Assembly: GCA_043424675.1 (NCBI GenBank)
Contig: JBHWPB010000089.1
Location: forward strand, 1-7,665
Direction: 5' to 3'
Length of the DNA stretch: 7,665 nt
Origin: JBHWPB01 sp043424675
Lineage (GTDB): Bacteria > Bacillota > Bacilli > Lactobacillales > Carnobacteriaceae_A
How positions within the stretch are numbered: the stretch's first letter is position 1; each line of letters starts with the position of its first letter. The notes under the pieces were generated by a model. The model ran no database searches. It saw only the letters and a list, made by a program, of their open reading frames with translations, and was not told where the DNA came from. The translations under genes were made by a program, and so were the position numbers. Positions 1-6,065 of this stretch are shown here, in pieces.

Positions 1-795
1 AATGTCTTGGTGAATGAGAAAATCGTTTTTCGTTTTCCAAAGAATCAAGAAGGCACCTGGGATACAGAAAAAGAAATGAAAATTTTACCTACGTTAAAGA
101 ATCATATTTCGTTAACTATTCCCGATTTTATATATACAGGGGTCCAGAGAAGGAGTTATCCTTTCGTAGGTTATCACATTTTACCTGGAAAACCTTTGGA
201 TGAACAAAGTTTTTCTTCCTTATCTGTTGCAACAAAGAAACATATAGCCAATCAACTTGCTGTATTTTTGGATGAGATGCAGTCATTCGACACACAAAGA
301 GCGAGAGAGTTTAACGTTAAAGAAAATAATTTTTTTCAATATTATTCTGATGTATTCAATGAAGTACAAAAAAATATTTATCCTTATATTGCGAATGAAA
401 TGAAAGTGTATATTTCTGCACAGTTTTCATGTTATTTAAAGAATAAAAATAATTTTATTTATCAGCCCAAACTTTTGCATGCTGATTTATCTTGTGATTA
501 TCTTTTATTTGAAGAAAACAAGGGGGAACTCACTGGAATTATTGATTTTGGTGATCTACAAATAGGGGATCCCGATTTCGACTATATTTACTTGTTAGAA
601 GAAGGTGGAGAACTGTTTACGACTGAAGTTATGAAAGATAGACAAGAAAAAAATACTTCTTCCAAAATAGAAAAAGTTCGTTTATTACTTATGGTAGAAA
701 CAGTCCGGACATTATTAGAAGCACAGAATAGGGGAAAAGAAGATTTTGTGGCAGATAGCTTAGCATTTATTGAAGCTGAGATGAAGAAGGGATAG
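1..795 (+). CDS. APH-family phosphotransferase (5'-truncated by window edge)
   Basis: This is the 3' part of a kinase of the aminoglycoside/choline phosphotransferase fold, which transfers a phosphate from a nucleotide to a small hydroxylated substrate in the cytoplasm. The frame is open to base 1 and 264 residues are visible. The first residues (NVLVNEKIVFRFPK) match the family's nucleotide-binding strand, usually preceded by a GWDN-like turn, so only about 15-30 residues should be missing. TTG at 7 and GTG at 10 are therefore unlikely to be the real start. The catalytic loop HADLSCDYLLF begins at base 478, with the catalytic Asp codon at 484-486. The metal-binding IDFGD follows at 541-555 and then GDPDFDY. 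The arrangement resembles APH(2'')-type enzymes, but the loop position usually filled by Asn (His in macrolide kinases) is Tyr. The substrate is unknown and resistance should not be assumed. rluB follows after 70 bases, possibly co-transcribed. Confidence 0.85.
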   Translation, partial: NVLVNEKIVFRFPKNQEGTWDTEKEMKILPTLKNHISLTIPDFIYTGVQRRSYPFVGYHILPGKPLDEQSFSSLSVATKKHIANQLAVFLDEMQSFDTQRAREFNVKENNFFQYYSDVFNEVQKNIYPYIANEMKVYISAQFSCYLKNKNNFIYQPKLLHADLSCDYLLFEENKGELTGIIDFGDLQIGDPDFDYIYLLEEGGELFTTEVMKDRQEKNTSSKIEKVRLLLMVETVRTLLEAQNRGKEDFVADSLAFIEAEMKKG

Positions 796-854
796 AGGGG
801 TTCATAGGGTATCTCCGATAAAAATGGAAAGCAAAAACCCTAAATATGATAGAC

Positions 855-860
855 AAGGTG
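855..860 (+). promoter_or_regulatory. Ribosome binding site that sets the rluB start
   Basis: AAGGTG lies five bases before ATG 866. The in-frame ATG at 824 has no purine-rich site at a useful distance; its nearest GAGGGG is more than 20 bases upstream. The protein begun at 866 (MAERLQKVMAHAG) also matches the usual start of Gram-positive RluB proteins, so 866 is preferred. Confidence 0.6.
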
Positions 861-865
861 AAGAA

Positions 866-1567
866 ATGGCAGAACGTTTGCAAAAAGTAATGGCACATGC
901 AGGGGTTGCTTCACGAAGAGAATCAGAGAAAATCATAGCTGCGGGACGTGTCTTTGTTAATGGAGAACGTGTGACAGAGCTCGGGACTAAAGTCAGTTCA
1001 GAAGATGTGATCGAAGTCGATGGAGAGCTCCTCGAAAAAGAAGATAGAGTTTACTTCATGTTAAATAAGCCTGAAAATGTTGTGACGACTGTAAGGGATG
1101 AGTTTAACCGTCCTACAGTTATAGATTTCTTTAAGGATATACCCCAGCGCATTTACCCGGTAGGAAGATTAGATTTTGACACCACAGGATTACTTATTAT
1201 GACAAACGACGGAAATTTTGCGAATAAGTTGATGCATCCGCGGTATGAAGTGAAAAAGACATATGTAGCCAGCGTATCCGGTTCTTTCACAGAAGAAGCT
1301 AAAATACAATTAGAAACAGGTGTAGAAATTGATGATGAAAAAACCGCCCCTGCGGAAGTGAAGATCATTTACCAAGATCAAAAAAGCTCAACAGTGGAAT
1401 TAGTCATTCATGAAGGACGCTATCATCAAGTGAAAAAAATGTTTCATGCGGTCGGTTTCCCTGTTGAGAAATTGCACCGTTCTAAATACGGAGATTTAGA
1501 GCTAGGTGATTTAAAGGTTGGAAGATGGCGGGAGCTTTCTTCAAGTGAAATTGAAAGTTTACTCTAG
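866..1567 (+). CDS. rluB: 23S rRNA pseudouridine synthase RluB (RsuA/RluB family)
   Basis: The enzyme converts a specific uridine of 23S rRNA (U2605 in E. coli numbering for RluB) to pseudouridine during large-subunit maturation. It has 233 residues. An N-terminal S4 RNA-binding domain spans about residues 3-60 (RLQKVMAHAGVASRRESE, then GRVFVNG). The catalytic domain follows, with the family motif GRLD at 100-103, where D103 is the expected catalytic aspartate, and then TTGLLIMTNDG. Further family landmarks are KTYVA at 131-135 and EGRYHQVKKMF at 183-193. The last motif has a Tyr-His pair also found in RsuA, but the start, length and overall pattern fit Gram-positive RluB better; RsuA is the main alternative. 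The longer frame beginning at 824 adds 14 residues without a ribosome binding site. In many Bacillota rluB follows scpA-scpB; here the gene before it is an APH-like phosphotransferase instead. Confidence 0.9.
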   Translation: MAERLQKVMAHAGVASRRESEKIIAAGRVFVNGERVTELGTKVSSEDVIEVDGELLEKEDRVYFMLNKPENVVTTVRDEFNRPTVIDFFKDIPQRIYPVGRLDFDTTGLLIMTNDGNFANKLMHPRYEVKKTYVASVSGSFTEEAKIQLETGVEIDDEKTAPAEVKIIYQDQKSSTVELVIHEGRYHQVKKMFHAVGFPVEKLHRSKYGDLELGDLKVGRWRELSSSEIESLL

Positions 1568-1583
1568 ATTCCTAAACAGTTCG

Positions 1584-1613
1584 TTGGAGTGTACAGAACT
1601 CTTTCGTTATAAT
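1584..1613 (+). promoter_or_regulatory. Candidate sigma-A promoter for the response regulator
   Basis: A perfect -10 box TATAAT lies at 1608-1613. The best -35 is TTGGAG at 1584-1589 with an 18-base spacer, matching only three of six consensus positions. It lies in the 96-base gap after rluB, so the regulator can probably be transcribed independently, although read-through from rluB is also possible because no convincing terminator separates them. Confidence 0.45.
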
Positions 1614-1651
1614 AAAATCTCACAAGGTCTGTGTCAATATAGCTAGATCGT

Positions 1652-1659
1652 GAGGTGAT
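1652..1659 (+). promoter_or_regulatory. Strong ribosome binding site before a GTG start
   Basis: GAGGTGAT is an eight-base match to the sequence complementary to the 16S rRNA 3' end. It is four bases before GTG 1664 and supports that non-ATG start. Confidence 0.75.
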
Positions 1660-1663
1660 ATAA

Positions 1664-2359
1664 GTGAGCAAAAAATATAATCTATTGATAGCAGATGAAG
1701 ATTCGCGACTTCGGAATTTACTTACCGATACTTTTAATGAAGAAGGTTATAATGTGATCGCAACTAGCAAGGGACGTGAAGCGCTAGAACTATCTTTAAC
1801 TGAAGCATTAGATTTTATAATTATCGATCTAAATTTAACAGACATCACAGGATTAGATTTGCTTGCAAAAATTAGAAAAGAAAAAAATACTCCAATAATG
1901 ATACTGTCTGATAATCCTTCAGACTATGAGAGGATTCAAGCTTTCGAATATGGGGCAGATGACTTAGTAGTCAAACCTTTTTTATGGAAAGAAATCATCT
2001 TAAGGGTCAGAGTAATTGTCAATCGTCTAGATAAAACGATAGAACTCATACAAAAGGACAAGATCTCCAACCCGCCGCTTAGTATGGAATTTAATTCGCG
2101 AACAGTCTGGGTTAATGAGACGAAGATCAATTTAACACCGAAAGAATATGAACTTCTCTATTTTCTCATGACTCATCCCGATCAGATCTTTAGTCGAGAA
2201 GAATTAATCGATAATATTTGGCAAGAAGATTATGGAGGTAATATTCGGACAGTGGACACCCATGTCAAAAGAATCAGAGAGAAAATAGCCAAAGAATCTA
2301 TCCTCGCTTCAGAGATGATCGAAACGATATGGGGATTAGGTTATAAGTTTAACGCGTAA
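1664..2359 (+). CDS. OmpR/PhoB-family response regulator, ResD/SrrA-like
   Basis: A 231-residue two-domain transcription factor. The receiver domain (about 1-120) has the acidic cluster D11-E12-D13, the phospho-acceptor D55 in IIIDLNL, the switch Ser at 82 and the conserved K104 in VVKPF. The winged-helix DNA-binding domain (about 130-231) carries LTPKEYELLYFL, RTVDTHVKRIREK and a closing WGLGYKF, closely resembling Bacillus ResD and staphylococcal SrrA. ResD proteins respond to oxygen limitation and control respiration genes in relatives that have ResE; whether that applies here is unknown. In Bacillus, rluB is followed by resABCDE, so the position suggests a ResD descendant that kept its place while resABC and the kinase gene are absent. 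Oddities: Leu at 101 replaces the usual Tyr/Phe switch residue, and no Pro follows the phospho-Asp motif. GTG start with a strong ribosome binding site; it ends just before a terminator. Confidence 0.85.
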   Translation: MSKKYNLLIADEDSRLRNLLTDTFNEEGYNVIATSKGREALELSLTEALDFIIIDLNLTDITGLDLLAKIRKEKNTPIMILSDNPSDYERIQAFEYGADDLVVKPFLWKEIILRVRVIVNRLDKTIELIQKDKISNPPLSMEFNSRTVWVNETKINLTPKEYELLYFLMTHPDQIFSREELIDNIWQEDYGGNIRTVDTHVKRIREKIAKESILASEMIETIWGLGYKFNA

Positions 2360-2368
2360 GATGAAAAT

Positions 2369-2421
2369 AAAACCATTGTTCAATATATGTGGGAGCCACA
2401 TGTGTTGAACAATGGTTTTTT
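2369..2421. terminator. Bidirectional intrinsic terminator between convergent genes
   Basis: A 15-bp perfect arm pair (AAAACCATTGTTCAA at 2369-2383 with its complement at 2405-2419) continues through three A-U/G-U pairs into ATGTGG/CCACAT (2387-2392 with 2396-2401). This makes a continuous stem of about 24 bp closed by a three-base loop. On the + strand it ends in six T residues (2416-2421), stopping transcription of the response regulator. Read from the minus strand it is followed by a T-rich TTTTATTTT, so it should also stop transcripts from the TM2/aldolase side. Confidence 0.9.
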
Positions 2422-2462
2422 AGGTTATATATCGTAAAGCCTCGAATGGCTTTTAGAAAAGA

Positions 2463-2876
2463 TTAAAAAATATTATCTTCATTGTACTCTTCAAAGTCTG
2501 CGTCATCATAAGTTTCAGCAGAAATAGGTCGTACGTTTTGGGCATTGTTGCGATTTTCTAAAATATTATTCAAGATTTCAGCTTCCAGTTTATCGTTATG
2601 GCTATTAACCATGAAGTTTGTTAGAAATAAATCTACGAACCACCAAATCCAGAATATCAAAAGAAATAAATAGCCGATGAGAATGCCAGAAGTAAGCCAG
2701 CCTAAGATATTTAATCCAAGCATTAATACACCGGAAAAATTTCTATTTAAGTAAAAACGATGGATAGCTAATCCCCCTAAAAAAATCAACAGGATGTAAG
2801 CAACGATTTTACTTTTCCCTTTTCTCTCTAATTCAGAATTTAGGACCAGTCTCTCTTCATTTGTTAATTTTGCCAT
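2463..2876 (-). CDS. TM2-domain membrane protein
   Basis: A 137-residue small membrane protein of the TM2 family (Pfam TM2). No biochemical function is established for bacterial members. After a charged cytoplasmic-looking start (1-22) comes a hydrophobic segment at about 23-37. The family motif GGLAIHRFYL follows at 34-43. A hydrophobic stretch at about 47-86 could hold one or two further passes and ends in the conserved WWFVDLFL. The tail (about 91-137) is polar and strongly acidic near its end, which is an addition to the core domain. The start codon is preceded by GAGGGA. The gene begins 37 bases downstream of the aldolase on the same strand with no terminator between, so it is probably the second gene of that transcript. 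A functional link to glycolysis is not implied by position alone. Confidence 0.85.
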   Translation of the reverse strand: MAKLTNEERLVLNSELERKGKSKIVAYILLIFLGGLAIHRFYLNRNFSGVLMLGLNILGWLTSGILIGYLFLLIFWIWWFVDLFLTNFMVNSHNDKLEAEILNNILENRNNAQNVRPISAETYDDADFEEYNEDNIF

Positions 2877-2913
2877 ATAGTTCCCTCACTAATTTTATTT
2901 TCTAGTTCAGTAA

Positions 2914-3801
2914 TCAATTTTTAGAAGCTTCATAAATTTTATCAATCGCATCAGCCAAAGCTTGATCGAATTCTTCATCAGATTGATTCACATTCAGATT
3001 TTGGAGAAGAGCTCTTGAGAAGCTAGCGATAACTCCTGGTGTTTCAGCTAATTTTTCGCAAGCTTCTTCAGTAGAATATCCTCCCGATAGAGCGACTACC
3101 CGAATAACTTTTGGGTGATCTACAAGTTTTTCGTAGGCATCAGGTTCTGTAGGGAGAGATAATTTTAACATCACTCTCTGATCCTTTTCTAATTGTTCAA
3201 GATTCTTGAGAGTTTCTTCAACAACAAGTGCATCGATTTTATCTTTATCCTCTGCATGGATATTGACTTCCGGCTCTAAAATTGGGACAAGTCCTGCTTC
3301 TAAGATCTGTTTTCCTACTTCGAATTGCTGAGCAACATTCGCACGGATTCCTTCTTCATTATATTCATTGATGACAGAACGCATTTTTGTTCCGAACATG
3401 TTACGTTCTTTTGAACGTTCAAGTAATTCATCAAGTTCTGGCATAGGATTCATGAGCTGAGAACCGTTTTCTTCTTCAGCAAGCCCTTTATCGACTTTAA
3501 TAAATGGAATGACGCCTAAATCAAGAAGATAATCTCCTGTGTACTTTCCATCAATTTGACTGTCCATTGTCTTCTCAAAGAGAATGGCACCGATTACTTT
3601 ATCTGAAGAAAAAGCAGGTGAGGAGATGATGCGGGAACGCATTGCATGAACGAGGTCAAACATCTCGTTGTCGTTTTGATATTGATCTTCTTCAATACCA
3701 TAGTTGCGGAGAGCTTTAGGAGTGCTGCCTCCGCTCTGGTCTAAAGCAGCGACAAAACCATCAGCATTTTCAATAACATTCAGCTGTTCTTTTTTATCCA
3801 T
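2914..3801 (-). CDS. fda: Class I fructose-bisphosphate aldolase
   Basis: This cytoplasmic glycolytic enzyme reversibly splits fructose 1,6-bisphosphate into dihydroxyacetone phosphate and glyceraldehyde 3-phosphate by a Schiff-base mechanism, without a metal. The 295-residue protein matches the bacterial class I type known from Staphylococcus (FdaB), which is close to the same length. Visible landmarks, numbered from the chosen Met, are ALDQSGGSTPKAL near the start, FIKVDKG near 100-106, LEPEVNI at about 175-181, and MLKLSLPTEPD, where K213 is the expected Schiff-base lysine, followed by ALSGGYS. The ATG at 3801 is chosen over an in-frame TTG three codons earlier, because the ribosome binding site lies only one base from that TTG. 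It has its own promoter, and the TM2 gene lies 37 bases downstream. Many Lactobacillales rely on the class II enzyme; whether one is also present cannot be seen here. Confidence 0.95.
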   Translation of the reverse strand: MDKKEQLNVIENADGFVAALDQSGGSTPKALRNYGIEEDQYQNDNEMFDLVHAMRSRIISSPAFSSDKVIGAILFEKTMDSQIDGKYTGDYLLDLGVIPFIKVDKGLAEEENGSQLMNPMPELDELLERSKERNMFGTKMRSVINEYNEEGIRANVAQQFEVGKQILEAGLVPILEPEVNIHAEDKDKIDALVVEETLKNLEQLEKDQRVMLKLSLPTEPDAYEKLVDHPKVIRVVALSGGYSTEEACEKLAETPGVIASFSRALLQNLNVNQSDEEFDQALADAIDKIYEASKN

Positions 3802-3811
3802 TTTTTTCAAT

Positions 3812-3820
3812 CCCTTCCTT
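3812..3820 (-). promoter_or_regulatory. Ribosome binding site that sets the aldolase start
   Basis: Read on the minus strand this is AAGGAAGGG. It ends 10 bases before ATG 3801 but only one base before the in-frame TTG at 3810, which makes the ATG the better start. Confidence 0.7.
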
Positions 3821-3829
3821 TTCAGATTG

Positions 3830-3858
3830 ATTATCTAATAAACCTTGAATCTTTTCAA
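3830..3858 (-). promoter_or_regulatory. Promoter of the aldolase gene
   Basis: On the minus strand TTGAAA (3858-3853) and GATAAT (3835-3830) are separated by exactly 17 bases, each matching five of six consensus positions. Transcription should begin near 3823, leaving a leader of about 20 bases that contains the ribosome binding site. Confidence 0.75.
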
Positions 3859-3869
3859 CTTAATTCAAG
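3844..3869. repeat. Inverted repeat over the aldolase -35 box (possible operator)
   Basis: CTTGAAT at 3844-3850 is repeated in inverted form as ATTCAAG at 3863-3869, a 7-bp perfect palindrome with a 12-base spacer. The -35 box (3853-3858) lies inside it, where a bound repressor would block RNA polymerase. No known operator consensus was recognised, and a 7-bp palindrome in AT-rich DNA can arise by chance. Confidence 0.35.
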
Positions 3870-3972
3870 ACCTTGACTCACTTTCCAACTCTGTCAAATC
3901 AGCAAAGCCCAGGAATATTCATTCAGAAGTGAAGAGTTTCTCAGAGCATTGATCATAAAATAAAGTAAATAC
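3870..3972. other. Intergenic spacer between divergent promoters
   Basis: Between the aldolase operator-like repeat and the ribU promoter there is no supportable gene. I see only a weak TTGAC/GTCAA inverted pair (3873-3877 with 3893-3897). Confidence 0.4.
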
Positions 3973-4001
3973 TTGCAATTTATTCCAGAATGTGATTTAA
4001 T
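3973..4001 (+). promoter_or_regulatory. Promoter of the ribU riboswitch leader (extended -10)
   Basis: TTGCAA at 3973-3978 and TTTAAT at 3996-4001 are separated by 17 bases, and the TG at 3993-3994 gives an extended -10 (TGnTTTAAT). Transcription should begin near 4008, just upstream of the aptamer, as expected for a riboswitch-controlled leader. Confidence 0.65.
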
Positions 4002-4024
4002 ATACTTAACACAATTAAATAGGA

Positions 4025-4139
4025 ATCATCTTCAGGGGCAGAGTGAAAATCTCGACCGGTGGTTATAGTCCACGAACCTTTAGTAGGGAAGATCTGGTGA
4101 AACTCCAGAACCGATAGTTATAGTCTAGATAAAGAGGAT
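4025..4139 (+). ncRNA. FMN riboswitch aptamer (RFN element)
   Basis: The conserved RFN blocks are present in order: GGGGCAGAGTGAAAATCTCG (4035-4054), ACCGGTGGTTATAGTCCACG (4055-4074), GGTGAAACTCCAGAACCGAT (4096-4115) and AGTTATAGTCTAGAT (4116-4130). The closing P1 helix is ATCATCTT (4025-4032) with AAGAGGAT (4132-4139), with one mismatch. The aptamer binds flavin mononucleotide in the nascent leader RNA. Here it precedes a riboflavin transporter gene, so high FMN should shut off riboflavin uptake. The downstream terminator indicates control at the level of transcription. Confidence 0.95.
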
Positions 4140-4160
4140 GAGCTAATTCATAAAATGAAT
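4140..4160 (+). promoter_or_regulatory. Likely antiterminator segment of the FMN riboswitch
   Basis: ATTCAT (4146-4151) and ATGAAT (4155-4160) form a short hairpin. It is flanked by GAGC at 4140-4143, which can pair with GCTC at 4164-4167, the 5' arm of the terminator. The pairing can extend imperfectly into the 3' strand of P1 (4135-4138 with 4169-4172), so it would compete both with the terminator and with ligand-stabilised P1. This is inferred from base pairing only. Confidence 0.5.
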
Positions 4161-4163
4161 GCC

Positions 4164-4200
4164 GCTCTTACTGTACCCAGGAAGTCAGTAAGAGCTTTTT
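4164..4200 (+). terminator. Riboswitch-controlled intrinsic terminator
   Basis: GCTCTTACTG (4164-4173) pairs perfectly with CAGTAAGAGC (4186-4195) around a 12-base loop and is followed directly by TTTTT (4196-4200). It lies between the FMN aptamer and ribU, so it is the expression platform that ends transcription when FMN is bound. Confidence 0.9.
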
Positions 4201-4250
4201 AATATGGTTGGTTCCCTGATTTTGTTTCCTCAAAAACAGGAGGAAAAATT

Positions 4251-4826
4251 GTGAAAAAAGAAACTACTAGAAATTTAGTTATCAGTGCGATGTTAGGTGC
4301 TGTTGCTTTGGTCTTGTCTTTCTTGTCTTTCCCGATTATACCCGCAGTCCCATTCTTAAAGATAGATTTTGGTGATATCCCGATTCTACTTGGGATGTTC
4401 GCAATGGGGCCCAAAGAAGGGGTTTTCATCAACCTTGTGCGCTGGGTGCTCCACTATTTACTTACTGGGGGAGAAGCGGGTATACCTATAGGAGATACCG
4501 CTGGATTTATCGCTTCCTTATCGCTCACTTTACCTTTATACTATGCGATTAAGCATCTCGGCTTGAATATAAGAGGGAGAGTTGTCGGAACAGTTGCATC
4601 TAGTCTCAGTCTCACAGTAGTTTTATCACTATTAAATTATTACGTGCTTGCTCCAGCTTACATGGCACTCATGAATTTGGATGTCGGTCCTATGCGTGAA
4701 TATTTACTAGGAGCAGTTGTTCCATTCAACCTGATTAAGGGGGTTATTGTCTCAGTCGCCTTCTATGTCGTCTGGGCTGCTATATCACCTTGGGTCGAAA
4801 AAAAGTTCGTAAATAGCAGAGGTTAA
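4251..4826 (+). CDS. ribU: Riboflavin ECF transporter S component RibU
   Basis: The substrate-binding membrane subunit (S component) of an energy-coupling factor transporter. It binds riboflavin and works with the shared EcfT and EcfA/A' ATPase module, whose genes are not in this window. The 191-residue protein is very hydrophobic, with about six membrane segments. The RibU signature region FPIIPAVPFLKIDFGDIP lies at about 27-44 and is followed by LLGMFAMGPKEGV. A later NYYVLAPAY at about 129-137 is also typical. The start is GTG 4251, seven bases after a strong AGGAGG (4238-4243). The FMN riboswitch and terminator directly upstream independently support riboflavin as the substrate. Its own terminator follows at 4870. 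Confidence 0.95.
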   Translation: MKKETTRNLVISAMLGAVALVLSFLSFPIIPAVPFLKIDFGDIPILLGMFAMGPKEGVFINLVRWVLHYLLTGGEAGIPIGDTAGFIASLSLTLPLYYAIKHLGLNIRGRVVGTVASSLSLTVVLSLLNYYVLAPAYMALMNLDVGPMREYLLGAVVPFNLIKGVIVSVAFYVVWAAISPWVEKKFVNSRG

Positions 4827-4869
4827 ATACGGTGTGCAACCGAGACCGAATAAAAAATATATAATATCG

Positions 4870-4909
4870 ACAGGAAGAATTGTTTAAGATAATTTTTCCT
4901 GTTTTATTT
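4870..4909 (+). terminator. Intrinsic terminator after ribU
   Basis: ACAGGAAGAATT (4870-4881) pairs with AATTTTTCCTGT (4891-4902), a 12-bp stem with a single G-U pair and a nine-base loop. It is followed by TTTATTT. It closes the ribU unit and separates it from the YpbB-recQ operon. Confidence 0.8.
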
Positions 4910-4921
4910 ATATAGTAAATC

Positions 4922-4950
4922 TTTTCAACACAACTTAGAAGTGTTAGAAT
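4922..4950 (+). promoter_or_regulatory. Promoter of the ypbB-recQ operon (extended -10)
   Basis: TTTTCA at 4922-4927 (four of six positions) and TAGAAT at 4945-4950 (five of six) are 17 bases apart, and TG at 4942-4943 gives an extended -10. It lies after the ribU terminator and 35 bases before the start codon, with AAAGG (4973-4977) as the ribosome binding site. Confidence 0.6.
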
Positions 4951-4985
4951 ACATGCAAAAATACTCGAAGAGAAAGGTTTGAACT

Positions 4986-6065
4986 ATGGCTAGAGATAGG
5001 TATCGAGCTTATATACTCTTATCTTTATTTGAAAAAAATGATGTGACACGCAGTGCCCAAGTGTACAATATTCTGCAAGGAAAAAGAACAGGTTCTACTT
5101 TATATCAGGCACTGCTCAATCATTATCTACCTTTCTATGGTCTCTACCCTGACTGGCAGAGGGCGGAGTTTGACTCTCTTGTTTCAAGTTTTGAATCGAA
5201 AGAACTCATTAAAGACATAGGAAAAAATGAGTATCTGCTTCTGGATAAGGGGAGACAGGCATGCTCTTTTTATTTTAAAGAATATCACTATCCCCAATAT
5301 CTAAATAACATAAGATACAGCAAGTTATTTCCTTCTTTTTGGGCGGTCATCCAGTTACTCACTCAGATCTTCTCAGAAAAGAGTTATAATAATAAATTCT
5401 ATAATCCTATTATACAGAATTTAGAAGACCAATATTTTGCGAAGAAATGGCTGAAAATAGCTGAGCAGAAAGGTTGGACTTCTTCGAGATTTTACAAAGA
5501 GTGGGTAATTTTACTGTCCCACATGGAGAAAGAAGAAGCGGATCTAATTGCTCAGCTTTTAACAGGTCACGATTTGATAGGAAAGACAAAAGATCAAGTG
5601 AGAAAAGAAAGAAACCTTGAAGCAGAAGAATTTGATCTTTATCTGCGAGAGATCTGGCACAGAGCGTTTGATTGGATAAGAAACAACGACGAACAAGTTT
5701 CGATTTTCTATGACGTTTTATCGAGGACAGATTGGGCGAGCCATAAGGGACTTTCTCAAACAACTTGGACTACTTTCACTTATATAATGAAGAATCGGCC
5801 TATCAAAGAAATTGCGGAAATAAGGAAAATCAAAGAGAATACAGTAGGGGATCATGTGATTGAGATAGGAATTGTCTTACCAGAATTTCCTCTTCAAAAA
5901 TTGGTCTCCCCATTGAACCAACGGATTATCCTGCAATTTATAGAAGACCATCCCGAAAAAAGGTATAGAGATTTTCAAGAAGTCTACACGGATGTTCCTT
6001 TTTATGAGTATCGTTTTATGGAAATTTTAAGGTGGCGAGAAACATATGATACCCCGATTGAATGA
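4986..6065 (+). CDS. YpbB-like helix-turn-helix protein, RecQ operon partner
   Basis: A 359-residue soluble protein recognised mainly by its position directly before recQ, as for B. subtilis YpbB, and by its C-terminal half. Residues about 257-295 (TTWTTFTYIMKNRPIKEIAEIRKIKENTVGDHVIE) form a helix-turn-helix of the kind found at the C-terminus of some RecQ helicases (Pfam HTH_40). A second helical stretch runs to about 350. The first 250 residues are mostly helical in character and rich in aromatic and charged residues; I recognise no enzymatic motif there. No signal peptide or membrane segment is visible. The stop codon lies inside recQ (20-base overlap), so the two proteins are translationally coupled and probably act together. 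A DNA-binding accessory of RecQ is the natural inference; a free-standing transcription factor is the alternative. Confidence 0.8.
   Translation: MARDRYRAYILLSLFEKNDVTRSAQVYNILQGKRTGSTLYQALLNHYLPFYGLYPDWQRAEFDSLVSSFESKELIKDIGKNEYLLLDKGRQACSFYFKEYHYPQYLNNIRYSKLFPSFWAVIQLLTQIFSEKSYNNKFYNPIIQNLEDQYFAKKWLKIAEQKGWTSSRFYKEWVILLSHMEKEEADLIAQLLTGHDLIGKTKDQVRKERNLEAEEFDLYLREIWHRAFDWIRNNDEQVSIFYDVLSRTDWASHKGLSQTTWTTFTYIMKNRPIKEIAEIRKIKENTVGDHVIEIGIVLPEFPLQKLVSPLNQRIILQFIEDHPEKRYRDFQEVYTDVPFYEYRFMEILRWRETYDTPIE

Noticed and set aside
7..12. TTG/GTG as the true start of the phosphotransferase gene
   Set aside because: The frame stays open to base 1 and the visible protein begins inside the conserved nucleotide-binding strand, so the gene starts upstream of the window.
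824..865. Longer N-terminus for rluB beginning at ATG 824
   Set aside because: There is no ribosome binding site at a proper distance, the extra 14 residues are unlike the family, and ATG 866 has AAGGTG five bases upstream.
1578..1600. AGTTC/GAACT hairpin after rluB as a terminator
   Set aside because: It has only five base pairs, a 13-base loop and no T-run directly after it.
2436..2454. AAAGCC/GGCTTT small hairpin before the TM2 stop as a second terminator
   Set aside because: The stem is six base pairs and on the minus strand no T-run follows; the larger hairpin at 2369-2421 suffices.
3802..3810. TTG start for the aldolase, three codons upstream of the chosen ATG
   Set aside because: The ribosome binding site would be one base away, and the family start pattern matches the ATG at 3801.
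5410..5763. Minus-strand open frame of 117 codons
   Set aside because: It lies wholly inside the YpbB-like gene on the other strand, has no ribosome binding site or recognisable protein features, and is a shadow frame.
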